Part shown: positions 7,446 through 15,157 of the stretch, in pieces | Numbering within the stretch: position 1 is the stretch's first letter | Layout of the letters: every line of letters begins with the position of its first letter | Assembly: GCA_964580465.1 (NCBI GenBank) | Contig: CAZOKJ010000010.1 | Location: 11,222 to 75,221 of the forward strand | Source of the DNA: Taishania sp964580465 | GTDB lineage: Bacteria; Bacteroidota; Bacteroidia; Flavobacteriales_D; Crocinitomicaceae | Direction: 5' to 3' | Length of the DNA: 64,000 nt | The notes under the pieces: model-generated | Told to the model about the DNA's origin: nothing | The model's input: only the letters and a program-made list of their open reading frames with translations | The model's database searches: none | Made by a program: the position numbers and the translations under genes

Positions 7446-8321
7446 TTGAATCGTCGCTTTCATACCACAAAATTTGTAAACCGTAAATAGATTACGTTTA
7501 CCTATTCGATTTTTGTTTACTGGTTAAAGTCTAAGTGGCAATGGCAATGTTCGAATTGTAGATTTAGGACAACGCTTCGCAGTGGAACGATAATGGAAAA
7601 TTCGAACCTCCCCATTATGACTTGGTATCTATGCATGGCACTTATGAGTTTTAGTAAAAAAGGTATTTCTGCATTAGAGATGCAACGTCAGCTTGGAGCC
7701 ACTCGTTACCTACAGTTTGGTCTTTAATGCAACGTATTCGAACAGCAATGGGGAGAAGAGATGATAGATATAATTTAGAGGGTTTTATAGAAATGGATGA
7801 AGGATATTTTTCTACCGCAACCCCATCCACTACCCAATTGAAGAGAGGGCGTGGTAGTCAGGCAAAAGGAAAAGTAGCTGTAATGGCTGAATCTACACCT
7901 TTAGAAAACATTGAGACAGGCAAAAAAGAATCTCATTTTAGGTATGCAAAAATGAAAGTTGTTCACTCACACAATCCTAAAGAAATAAATAAGGTCTTGG
8001 CAAACAATGTTAATAAAACCTCTGTACTGATTACAGATAGAAGCACGAGTTATAGTGATTTTTCACAAATGTTCGAAACACATATTTCAGAAAAGTCAAC
8101 CAAAGAAGTAACTAAAACAACACTAAAATGGGTGCATATTGCAATTAGTAATGCTAAAAGAAACTTATTAGGAATCTATCATATGATAAACAAAAAATAC
8201 CTTCAATATTATTTAGATGAATTTTGCTATCGCTTAAATAGAAGATATTTTGGTAAAAGACTGTTTAATAGATTGATAATTGCTGTAATTGAACATTTGT
8301 GGTATAATTGCGACGATTCAA
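7446..8321. mobile_element. IS1595-type insertion sequence, degraded, with terminal inverted repeats
   Basis: The ends are defined by an inverted repeat. The left end TTGAATCGTCGC (7446-7457) matches the reverse complement of 8310-8321 exactly. The match then continues inward (TxATACCACAAA) to about 26 positions with three mismatches. The element is ~876 bp, within the size range of IS1595-family elements. It carries one transposase gene, broken by a frameshift and lacking the expected N-terminus. I could not find a convincing 8-bp target duplication (left flank AAAACAAT, right flank TTAAAAAT), in line with an old insertion. It lies between two hairpins and a small expressed-looking unit. Confidence 0.75.
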
Positions 8322-8335
8322 TTAAAAATAAATAA
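7503..8335 (+). pseudogene. IS1595-family (ISXO2-like) transposase, frameshifted and N-terminally truncated
   Basis: Two frames together give a family protein. The first frame runs YWLKSKWQWQCSNC (second half of the zinc ribbon), LRSGTIMENSNLP, then LEMQRQLGATRY. After a one-base loss near 7709 it continues in another frame as PTVWSLMQRIRTAMG, EMDEGYF (first catalytic Asp), LITDRSTSY (second Asp) and HIAISNAKRNLLG (the Asn of the DDN triad), ending LDEFCYRLNRR. The first CxxC pair and ~45 upstream residues are missing and a stop lies at 7488. The C-terminal residues are encoded by the right inverted repeat, and the stop lies just outside it. The intact 202-codon ORF (7727-8335) retains DDN but no DNA-binding domain. 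Confidence 0.8.
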
Positions 8336-8392
8336 AAAAAGACAATTGCATTAAAAAAATGTTAATAATTTTTTTGATTGAAATAAATGATT

Positions 8393-8400
8393 TATATTTG
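8393..8400 (+). promoter_or_regulatory. -7 box TATATTTG of the 21-codon ORF unit
   Basis: Exact TAnnTTTG match with a TTTG at 8373-8376 upstream (spacing 16, shorter than usual). TSS expected near 8407. A dyad GTAAC-N5-GTTAC (8405-8419) sits across the presumed start site and directly before the ATG at 8421. Confidence 0.55.
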
Positions 8401-8420
8401 TATTGTAACGTTAAGTTACT

Positions 8421-8486
8421 ATGAAAGGCGTTAAAACACTGAGTAAATTTAAAAAGTATATAGTAAAAGTTAGTTTTCATAAGTAG
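8421..8486 (+). CDS. Possible 21-residue basic peptide (or small RNA)
   Basis: ATG at 8421, 21 codons, then TAG: a Lys-rich peptide (8 Lys) with KFKKYIVKVSFHK at the C-terminus and no acidic residue. It has its own -7 box 20 nt upstream and a perfect 11-bp terminator hairpin 17 nt downstream, so a transcript of ~120 nt is likely. Whether the product is the peptide or the RNA cannot be told from one sequence. I recognise no family. It lies just outside the insertion sequence, so it may also be part of a larger mobile unit. Confidence 0.4.
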   Translation: MKGVKTLSKFKKYIVKVSFHK

Positions 8487-8503
8487 TAGTAGTTAGGTAA
8501 GTT

Positions 8504-8535
8504 GAAAGGAGAGCGCTAGCTCTCCTTTCGTCATT
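8504..8535 (+). terminator. Strong hairpin terminator of the mini-ORF unit
   Basis: Perfect 11-bp stem (8504-8514 with 8519-8529) around a GCTA loop. The downstream T-tract is short (CATTTTG). On the minus strand it would also serve as a terminator for msrA read in the opposite direction. Confidence 0.7.
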
Positions 8536-8585
8536 TTGTTAATAACTCTAATGGCTACCGAATGTATTTTTTCAATCTTGTGTTT

Positions 8586-9200
8586 TTATTTAGCAAAAAC
8601 TTTTTTGAATTTTTCAACCTTTGGACGAACTACTGACTGACAGTAGGGATTTTCTGGATTTAACTCAAAATAGTTGTGGTGGTAATTCTCCGCTTCGTAA
8701 TAATTGTTGATAGGTACTATTTGAGTTACAATAGGCTGATCCCACACTTTTTCTGATGTCAACTTTTCTTTATAGGATTCAGCTAATTGTTTCTGTTCTT
8801 CTGTATGATAAAAAATAACTGAACGGTATTGTTCTCCAATGTCATTTCCTTGTCTATTTAACTGTGTTGGATTGTGGACAAACCAAAACATTTCCAATAG
8901 TCGGTCATAGCTGATTTGTGTTTTATCAAAACGAATGCGTGCCACTTCGGCATGTCCTGTTGTACCTTCACAGACTTGTTGATACGTGGGATTTGCCAAG
9001 TGCCCACCTGCGTATCCTGGTTTAACATCTAATACTCCTTCGATGTCTTTAAAACAAGCTTCGATGCACCAAAAGCATCCTGCTCCAAATGTTGCCTCTT
9101 CTATCATGTGATTTGTTGTTTTTATTGTTGATGTGTTTTGCTGTGGCTGACAAGAGTGTATCCCCCAGCAAAGTAAAATAAACGAGATAATTTTACCCAT
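8586..9200 (-). CDS. msrA: Peptide-methionine (S)-S-oxide reductase MsrA
   Basis: 204 residues. Reduces methionine-S-sulfoxide in oxidised proteins. The catalytic GCFWCIEACF motif has its nucleophilic Cys at residue 42. A short hydrophobic N-terminus ending in Cys17 (a poor lipobox, IHSC) suggests export, possibly as a lipoprotein in the periplasm. The GYAGGHLANPTYQQV and YYEAENYHHNYF blocks are typical. Its start overlaps the stop of aroC by 8 bp, so it is the last gene of rhodanese-aroC-msrA. A periplasmic MsrA would repair exported proteins; that location is inference. Confidence 0.92.
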   Translation of the reverse strand: MGKIISFILLCWGIHSCQPQQNTSTIKTTNHMIEEATFGAGCFWCIEACFKDIEGVLDVKPGYAGGHLANPTYQQVCEGTTGHAEVARIRFDKTQISYDRLLEMFWFVHNPTQLNRQGNDIGEQYRSVIFYHTEEQKQLAESYKEKLTSEKVWDQPIVTQIVPINNYYEAENYHHNYFELNPENPYCQSVVRPKVEKFKKVFAK

Positions 9201-10188
9201 TAATTGGCTTTAATTGTTGGCTAATGAGCATGAAATCAGTTAATACAATAGCAGTCATTGCTTCCACTATGACTGGAGCTCGCAATGCAACACATAAATC
9301 ATGTCTGCCTTTTATAGAAAATTCTTCTATTTTTTTGGTGTCCCAATTCCAACTTTCTTGTGTTTTTGGGGTTGAAGAGGCTGGTTTTATTGCAATTCTA
9401 ACTACTAATTCATTTCCGTTGCTAATTCCACCATTAATTCCTCCTGAATTGTTAGTGCTAGTTGTACCGTCATTGTATATAATTGGGTCATTGTTTTCTG
9501 AACCAAAACGACGTGCCGATTCAAAGCCGAGTCCAAATTCTACACCTTTTACAGCAGGTATAGCAAACAAAGCGTGTGCTAAAACAGATTCAATGGAGTC
9601 AAATAATGGCTCTCCGAGTCCCATGGGAACATTTTGAACGCGACATTCTATGATTCCACCTATAGTATCTTTATGGTCAATTGCCTTTTGCAAACCTTTG
9701 TCAAGATCTTTTTCTCCAGCAATTTCAATGATTTCTGCTTTAATAACGATGTCTTTTAACAATTGCTTGGCAATGTTTCCGGCAGCAACGATACCAGTGG
9801 TTAAACGGGCACTGAAATGACCTCCTCCGCGAAAGTCTTCAAAACCACCAAATTTTTGATGAGCAACAAAATCAGCATGGCCAGGTCGTGGAATACTTCG
9901 TTGTTTTTCGTAATCTTCGGAACGTGTATTGTTATTTTCAAAAAAGATAGCAATAGGTGCACCAGTGGACTTTCCATTGAAGATGCCACTCTTGAAAATA
10001 GGAACATCATTTTCTTTGCGCGGGGTCGTTCCTTTTTGCGTGCCTCCTTTTCTACGTTCTAAATCAGCTAATAGAAGTGCTTCATCGATGGTTAAACCAG
10101 CAGGACAACCGTCAATGACGATTCCTACAGATTCACCGTGAGATTCACCGAAGATTTGAACTGAAAATATGCGTCCGAAACGATTCAT
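9193..10188 (-). CDS. aroC: Chorismate synthase
   Basis: Last step of the shikimate pathway, EPSP to chorismate, requiring reduced FMN. The ATG at 10188 overlaps the TGA of the upstream rhodanese gene by one base (TGATG); a TTG one codon earlier is less likely. Motifs: FGESHGESVG, RPGHADFVAHQKF, FRGGGHFSARLT and KGRHDLCVALRAPV. At 331 residues it is shorter than the usual 350-390. Judging from motif spacing, the loss is in the segment after the IAKQLL helix, where other members carry a longer loop. Core catalytic blocks are intact. Confidence 0.92.
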   Translation of the reverse strand: MNRFGRIFSVQIFGESHGESVGIVIDGCPAGLTIDEALLLADLERRKGGTQKGTTPRKENDVPIFKSGIFNGKSTGAPIAIFFENNNTRSEDYEKQRSIPRPGHADFVAHQKFGGFEDFRGGGHFSARLTTGIVAAGNIAKQLLKDIVIKAEIIEIAGEKDLDKGLQKAIDHKDTIGGIIECRVQNVPMGLGEPLFDSIESVLAHALFAIPAVKGVEFGLGFESARRFGSENNDPIIYNDGTTSTNNSGGINGGISNGNELVVRIAIKPASSTPKTQESWNWDTKKIEEFSIKGRHDLCVALRAPVIVEAMTAIVLTDFMLISQQLKPING

Positions 10189-10502
10189 CAATCTTGATTT
10201 TTTTGTTGCTTATCCATAATCCACGCGATAATGCCTCCTTGTAAATTGTACAAATTGGTATAACCATGGTTTTCTTCCAACCAGTTAATCACACTAGCAC
10301 TTCGCATTCCTGATTTGCAGTGAATGACCACTTTCCCTTCCTTTGGAATTTCAGAAAAACGGTCTTCTAGTTGACTTTTAGGAACCAATTTCCCTTTGAT
10401 ATTCGTAGAGTCGTATTCTCCTTGTTCGCGCACGTCGATGAGTGTAAATGACTCACCACTTGCTTGCATTTCTTTTAATTCTTTAACCGTAATTGATTTC
10501 AT
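10188..10502 (-). CDS. Rhodanese-like domain protein
   Basis: 104 residues from the ATG at 10502; an upstream in-frame ATG at 10538 would add 12 residues outside the domain. A single rhodanese domain: TLIDVREQGEYD, VVIHCKSGMRSASV with the active-site Cys, and a final NLQGGIIAWI. Such small proteins carry persulfide sulfur, with the acceptor usually unknown. Immediately upstream of aroC with a one-base stop/start overlap, so the two are translated together. Confidence 0.88.
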   Translation of the reverse strand: MKSITVKELKEMQASGESFTLIDVREQGEYDSTNIKGKLVPKSQLEDRFSEIPKEGKVVIHCKSGMRSASVINWLEENHGYTNLYNLQGGIIAWIMDKQQKNQD

Positions 10503-10543
10503 AATTGTAAAATTAAGTGCTTTTCTGTTTAAAAACAAGAAAT

Positions 10544-11431
10544 TTATTGAAATATCTGATGCTTTATAAAGGTATTTTTTAAATCCATTAAAAACAAAGT
10601 CTCTTTTCGTTTGATAAAACTGAAATAAAAACGTTCTCTACTAACGACGAGTTGCATTGCATTTAAAAATGCTACTCCTTCAATTTGTGAAAAAGGTTGT
10701 TTAATGTTGATAAAAAGATGTTTTCCAGAGAAATAATCATTCCCGTTGAAGTCATATAAAACAACTAAATAAGGTTGTAATAATTTGGAATAAGCTGTTA
10801 ATACAACTATCTTATTTGAAGGATGCACTGTTGCTCCAGTGATCAGTCCTTTGGCTTTTAGTTGGCTTACTCTTTCAGCTGCATGCCAGCCTGCTTTATT
10901 AGGAATATGGTACAATGTGCTACGTTTTGATTTCCATTCTTTTGTAAAGAGGTGTATGTAATCATTGTCAACTAAGAAGGCTTCACAATCAAAATTTGTT
11001 TTATTATTTTTAGTTTTAGAAAAATTAGTTTGCTCAGGATAGTAAAAGCCAATGGTATCTGTTTCATTGGTTTCTTTGTGAATGCGAAGTACGTGCAAGT
11101 TTTTTCTATTACCATGAGCATTGTTCCCAAAATCTCCAATATAAAAATAGTTTGCATCTTCTTTGGTTTCTTCCCAATCAGTTACGTTTAATTTTGAGAA
11201 TGTAATTGTAGTAAAATTATCCGTAACAGGGAGTTGAAAGCCATATAATTTGTTGTCATTGTCATCATTGTGAGTCCAAAGTATACCATTTGAGAAGAAT
11301 AAACTAGATGTTTCTTGTACAGCATGAGGAAGGTTCAAAATGACTTTGTCTTGTTTGTGAAGTCTTATTTTAGATTGTGACCAAAGACTATAGGATAACA
11401 ATAAAAAGAATAGTATGATAAAAAATCGCAT
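10544..11431 (-). CDS. Secreted beta-propeller-like protein, function unknown
   Basis: 295 residues with a signal peptide (hydrophobic residues 2-16, cleavage after SLWSQ). Strand-rich sequence with phrases such as ILWTHNDDNDNKLYGF, VTDWEETKEDANYFYIGDFGN and EGVAFLNAMQLVVSR, seen in six-bladed propeller proteins of Bacteroidota. No catalytic motif stands out and there is no T9SS sorting domain, so it is probably periplasmic. It is separated from the upstream peptidase gene by a strong terminator and from the rhodanese gene by ~40 nt. Confidence 0.65.
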   Translation of the reverse strand: MRFFIILFFLLLSYSLWSQSKIRLHKQDKVILNLPHAVQETSSLFFSNGILWTHNDDNDNKLYGFQLPVTDNFTTITFSKLNVTDWEETKEDANYFYIGDFGNNAHGNRKNLHVLRIHKETNETDTIGFYYPEQTNFSKTKNNKTNFDCEAFLVDNDYIHLFTKEWKSKRSTLYHIPNKAGWHAAERVSQLKAKGLITGATVHPSNKIVVLTAYSKLLQPYLVVLYDFNGNDYFSGKHLFINIKQPFSQIEGVAFLNAMQLVVSRERFYFSFIKRKETLFLMDLKNTFIKHQIFQ

Positions 11432-11466
11432 TGTTTATCAGTTATGAATTTATCAAAGATATAAAA

Positions 11467-11496
11467 AAAGAGCCATTCAGTTGTGAATGGCTCTTT
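11467..11496 (-). terminator. Terminator after the S46 peptidase gene
   Basis: 13-bp perfect stem (11467-11479 with 11484-11496), GTTG loop. On the minus strand it is followed by a T-run (TTTTTTTAT), placing it 20 nt after the peptidase stop. Confidence 0.85.
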
Positions 11497-11517
11497 GTAA
11501 TTATCTGATCTCAGTGA

Positions 11518-13647
11518 TTATTTCACCAATGTCATTTCGTCAATTAAATTTTGAGCTCCGTAAACGCGGTCAACCAACCACAATACATAACGAATGTCAC
11601 AAGAAATGGTGCGTTGAACTTTGTCTTCAAAGAAGATATTTCCAGACATTGCTTCCCAATTACCGTCGAAAGCTGTACCAATCAAGTGACCATCAGCGTT
11701 GATTACTGGTGAACCAGAGTTACCACCTGTAATATCATTGTTTGAAAGGAAGTTAACAACTACATGGCCTCTTTCTTTGTCTGCATATTGTCCCCAATCT
11801 TTTTTCTTCCAAACTTCTTTGATGCGTGGATCAACGATAAATTCTTCGCTTGTAGGATCTTCTTTTTGAAACATACCATCTAAGCTTGTAACGTAATCGT
11901 AGCTCACTGCGTCTTTAGGACTATAAGGCAAAATTTGACCGTAAGTCATACGCAGTGTTGAGTTTGCGTTAGGGTAAAACTTCTTATTTGGCTGCATTTC
12001 TTGAACTCCTTTTGTGAACAAACGATTTGCTTTTTTCAAATCATCAGTTGCTTGTTGAATTTCTGGAGTTGCTAATGCTTGATCATGAGCGATAGAAATA
12101 TCTTCAATAATAGCGAAGAAAGGGTCTTTTTGTAAGGCTTTTACAGATGGTTTTGCAGCAAATTTGTCAAATTTCTCCTTGTTGAAGAACATTGATTTAG
12201 ATTTGAAAGAAGCACCGTATTTAGCCGCTTTAGCTGCAATTTTCTTTGTCAAAGCTCCTTGTTGTGCAGCTGGAATGTCTTTTATGTATTGCTTTAAAAG
12301 TTCAGTAGCAATTTCAGATTCGATGTTCATGTCCGCATTTGTGAAATACTCCGAAGCAGCATTGATTGTGAAAGCTAAAATACCATTCGCACGTTGTTCA
12401 TTGTTTGCAGCCAATGCATCTTTGTATAATTTAAAGCGGTAAGCCAATACAGAAGCATCAACAGTGTAAACAAATTCTGATTGGTAAGCCTTAATAATAG
12501 CTACATTTTCCAATGTTTTAAAGCTTTTTTGCCATGCAGGAATAACAAACTGGTAATCAGTATTGTTTTTTGCAAATTCAGCAAATTGGTTTTCCAATGC
12601 TTGTTTTTTAGCAATAACGCCATTGTTTTTTACTTGTAAAATTTCACCTTGGAAGTTTTTCCAATAGTTGGCTGTAGAAGCATAATTAGAAGAATATTTC
12701 AAACGAACATCTACATCTTGACTCATGTATTTTTTCATTACGTCCATTTTGATAGCACGCAATTCAACTCGTTTTGGTTTTTCAATGCTAACAGTTTGTT
12801 CAACACCATAAGATGACAAATAACGGTCAGTTCTTCCTGGGAATCCCATTACCATTGAGAAATCATTTTCTTTTACTCCTTTTAATGAGATAGGTAAATG
12901 ATGACGAGGTGTAAAAGGAACGTTTTCAGCTGAGTATGGAGCTGGTTTGTTGTCTTTTCCACTGTAAATTCTAAACATTGAGAAGTCAGCTGTGTGACGT
13001 GGCCACATCCAGTTGTCTGTATCTCCTCCGTATTTACCCGCAGATTGTGGTGGTGTTCCAACCAAGCGAATGTCTAAAAATTTCTCAGTAACAAATAAAT
13101 AGTATTCATTTCCATCAAAGAAATCTCTTACGAAAGCTTCGTAATGTGTACCATTTGTTGCTTCTTTAGCAATAGCAGCACCGATTTCTTGTGCTTTTGC
13201 AGCACGTTGAGATTCATTCATATCAGCAGTGAAATGCTTTGCTACTTGACTTGTAACGTCTTCAATGCGAACAACAAAAGTTGCAAATAAATTCGTGCGA
13301 ATTTCTTCTCCATGATTTTTAGCCCAAAAACCATCGTCTAAATAATTGTTTTTAGAAGAAGATGCTTCTGCAATTGCCTCGTAACCGCAGTGGTGGTTTG
13401 TTAAAATTAAACCATTTTTAGAAATAACCTCACCAGTACAATATCCGTTGAATGAGATGATAGCATCTTTAATGGAAGAATGATTGATGGAATAAATCTC
13501 CTCTGCTGTAAGATTTAAACCATGTTTTTTCATGTCTTCGTAGTTTCTACCTAACAAGAAAGGCAACCACATTCCTTCATCAGCACGAGCAATAAAAGCT
13601 GGTAAGCTGATGATTAAAGTTAACATACCTAATTTTAATCGATTCAT
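11518..13647 (-). CDS. S46 family dipeptidyl-peptidase, DPP7-like
   Basis: 709 residues with a signal peptide (cleavage near AFIARA). S46 peptidases are periplasmic or surface enzymes that release dipeptides, important in asaccharolytic Bacteroidota. The chymotrypsin-like triad is visible: TNHHCGY (His ~86), the WMWPRHTADF region (Asp) and GGNSGSP (Ser644). The specificity position downstream reads AFDGNWEAMSG: Gly662, as in DPP7 (hydrophobic P1), whereas DPP11 has Arg there. The S46 helical domain occupies the middle. Monocistronic, with its own promoter box and terminator. Confidence 0.92.
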   Translation of the reverse strand: MNRLKLGMLTLIISLPAFIARADEGMWLPFLLGRNYEDMKKHGLNLTAEEIYSINHSSIKDAIISFNGYCTGEVISKNGLILTNHHCGYEAIAEASSSKNNYLDDGFWAKNHGEEIRTNLFATFVVRIEDVTSQVAKHFTADMNESQRAAKAQEIGAAIAKEATNGTHYEAFVRDFFDGNEYYLFVTEKFLDIRLVGTPPQSAGKYGGDTDNWMWPRHTADFSMFRIYSGKDNKPAPYSAENVPFTPRHHLPISLKGVKENDFSMVMGFPGRTDRYLSSYGVEQTVSIEKPKRVELRAIKMDVMKKYMSQDVDVRLKYSSNYASTANYWKNFQGEILQVKNNGVIAKKQALENQFAEFAKNNTDYQFVIPAWQKSFKTLENVAIIKAYQSEFVYTVDASVLAYRFKLYKDALAANNEQRANGILAFTINAASEYFTNADMNIESEIATELLKQYIKDIPAAQQGALTKKIAAKAAKYGASFKSKSMFFNKEKFDKFAAKPSVKALQKDPFFAIIEDISIAHDQALATPEIQQATDDLKKANRLFTKGVQEMQPNKKFYPNANSTLRMTYGQILPYSPKDAVSYDYVTSLDGMFQKEDPTSEEFIVDPRIKEVWKKKDWGQYADKERGHVVVNFLSNNDITGGNSGSPVINADGHLIGTAFDGNWEAMSGNIFFEDKVQRTISCDIRYVLWLVDRVYGAQNLIDEMTLVK

Positions 13648-13674
13648 AACAATTATATATTTTTTTAGAAAGGC

Positions 13675-13682
13675 AAATTTAG
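13675..13682 (-). promoter_or_regulatory. -7 box TAAATTTG of the S46 peptidase gene
   Basis: Minus-strand TAnnTTTG match; TSS near 13668 gives a ~20-nt leader to the ATG at 13647. Confidence 0.5.
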
Positions 13683-13742
13683 ATAAATCTTTTGTAAATT
13701 AAAAGGTTTACGATTAAAAACTAGTTGCAATGTTAGCTGAAA

Positions 13743-14052
13743 ACCTGTGTTCGATTATTAAAATTACATTCAGGCCGCTCATAAACAGTGAGAAACGATA
13801 TAAAGCAACGAAAATGTATCTGGATATATTGAGGATGCTTTGTGAAGTAGTTTATCTGCGATGCTACTTCGTGGTGTTGTTTATCAGTTAGATACAGCTT
13901 TTCTTTGTCTAAAAAAACACTATTACCTTCGGTGAGACTGCGTGTTCTGCGTTGTTTCTTTTCAATTTAGCCCGCTAAATTTTCAAAGAAACGCCTTGAC
14001 TAATAGTTTTTTAGTTCAACCTGAATGCTAATTTTACAACCGAACTCAGGTT
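13743..14052. mobile_element. MITE-like non-coding element with 33-bp terminal inverted repeats
   Basis: The 612-bp gap between two genes contains a 310-bp unit bounded by imperfect inverted repeats. The left arm (13743-13775) starts AACCTGTGTTCG and ends CATTCAGG. The right arm (14020-14052) starts CCTGAATG and ends CGAACTCAGGTT. They agree at about 28 of 34 aligned positions. Inside is a second, nested imperfect palindrome (13909-14014), with a hairpin at 13954-13992. A GAA trinucleotide flanks both ends and may be a target duplication. No ORF of note. This fits a miniature inverted-repeat transposable element or a large structured repeat; copy number is unknown. Confidence 0.6.
13954..13992. 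repeat. Core hairpin inside the MITE-like element
   Basis: 13954-13971 pairs imperfectly with 13974-13992 across a 2-base centre; the innermost 8 bp (AATTTAGC/GCTAAATT) and the outer 8 bp (GTTTCTTT/AAAGAAAC) are perfect. Confidence 0.6.
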
Positions 14053-14259
14053 GAAACGGATAAAATTTTCGATAGTACTCAATAAATGATCAATAATACT
14101 GTTTCATTTTTGAGAAGCATTTACTTGTTTTTTTTTAAAATTTTACAATTTTTTATTCCCTTGTTTTTGGCATTGTTTTTGACCTTATTAAAAATGAATT
14201 GTTATTAATTTGATAAAACACTTGTAAATTCTACTTAATGTTTTAACCATTTTTGTAAA

Positions 14260-15147
14260 GTGAAATTTTTATTCTATATCATTTTAATTGGTTGGCCTTT
14301 ATTGGGAAGCGCACAAATCCTTGATAATTCTCAAGGAAATGCGTTCTCTAATAAACCTTTTTTTAATGCAACTTTTATTGCAAAAAATAACATTCAATCT
14401 ATCAAAGGTCGTTTTAACTATAAAAAATCGGGAAAACCAATGTATGAAACTGAGTTTTATTACGTTTACAATTTCAACGATAAAGGTCAGTTAATTAATA
14501 CATTTGAAACAAAAAAAGATGACGGTTCGGTTGATACAACTTGGAATGAATACATCTACAATGACGCAGGTAGATTGATGGAGCATAAACAAGGAACACG
14601 CACTGGCAAAACAAGTATTTATTATCAATTTGATGAAAAAGGAAGGATTGTAGCCGAAGATCATAAAGCTGAATCTGTTGATTCATTGGGAAATCTTTCT
14701 GTGGTTGTTCTCAATTCTGAATTGATTAAGTACGAAGATTATGGATTGCAACATAAAAAAACGACTCTAAACAGTTATGGTTTGCCATACAAGTCTGAAA
14801 TGATTTATTACGATGAAAACGGTTACCTACTTGAAAAAGAAGAGCGATTTATTCGAACAGGAAAAACAAACAAACAGGTTTTTGAATACAACGAAAAAGG
14901 TTATTTGGTGAAGAAATTAACCTATGAAGGAAGCGCTTTTGATCCAAGTGAAGAGGTGCAATACGTGTATGACGAGTTTGGAAATTTGTTTGAAAAACAC
15001 GAATATAAAGACGGTGTGTATATTTCAGATACACAAATTGTGTACAATGAAAAAACAAAACTAATGACAGCAATCATTATCCGTGACGTGAAAACTGACT
15101 TTTTAATGGTTATTCGATTTGGAAGTTATTCGTACTTCGAAAAGTAA
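14260..15147 (+). CDS. Secreted YD/MORN-like repeat protein, function unknown
   Basis: 295 residues, GTG start at 14260 directly before a signal peptide (KFLFYIILIGWPLLGSAQ). The body consists of short beta-repeats of the form YxYNxxGxL: YNFNDKGQLI, YIYNDAGRLM, YQFDEKGRIV, YDENGYLLE, YNEKGYLVK and YDEFGNLFE. These resemble RHS/YD-type repeats common in Bacteroidota exported proteins, but without the RHS core or a toxin domain. It probably folds as a small beta-solenoid or sheet in the periplasm or outer membrane. No catalytic motif. Stands alone between the MITE-like element and a convergent hydrolase gene. Confidence 0.7.
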   Translation: MKFLFYIILIGWPLLGSAQILDNSQGNAFSNKPFFNATFIAKNNIQSIKGRFNYKKSGKPMYETEFYYVYNFNDKGQLINTFETKKDDGSVDTTWNEYIYNDAGRLMEHKQGTRTGKTSIYYQFDEKGRIVAEDHKAESVDSLGNLSVVVLNSELIKYEDYGLQHKKTTLNSYGLPYKSEMIYYDENGYLLEKEERFIRTGKTNKQVFEYNEKGYLVKKLTYEGSAFDPSEEVQYVYDEFGNLFEKHEYKDGVYISDTQIVYNEKTKLMTAIIIRDVKTDFLMVIRFGSYSYFEK

Positions 15148-15157
15148 AAATTGAATT

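Noticed and set aside
7700..7730. Programmed frameshift in the IS transposase
   Set aside because: No slippery heptamer or stimulatory hairpin was seen, IS1595-type transposases are normally one frame, and the N-terminus is also missing. Decay is simpler.
11487..11702. 71-codon plus-strand ORF
   Set aside because: Antisense to the conserved end of the S46 peptidase and starting inside a terminator hairpin.
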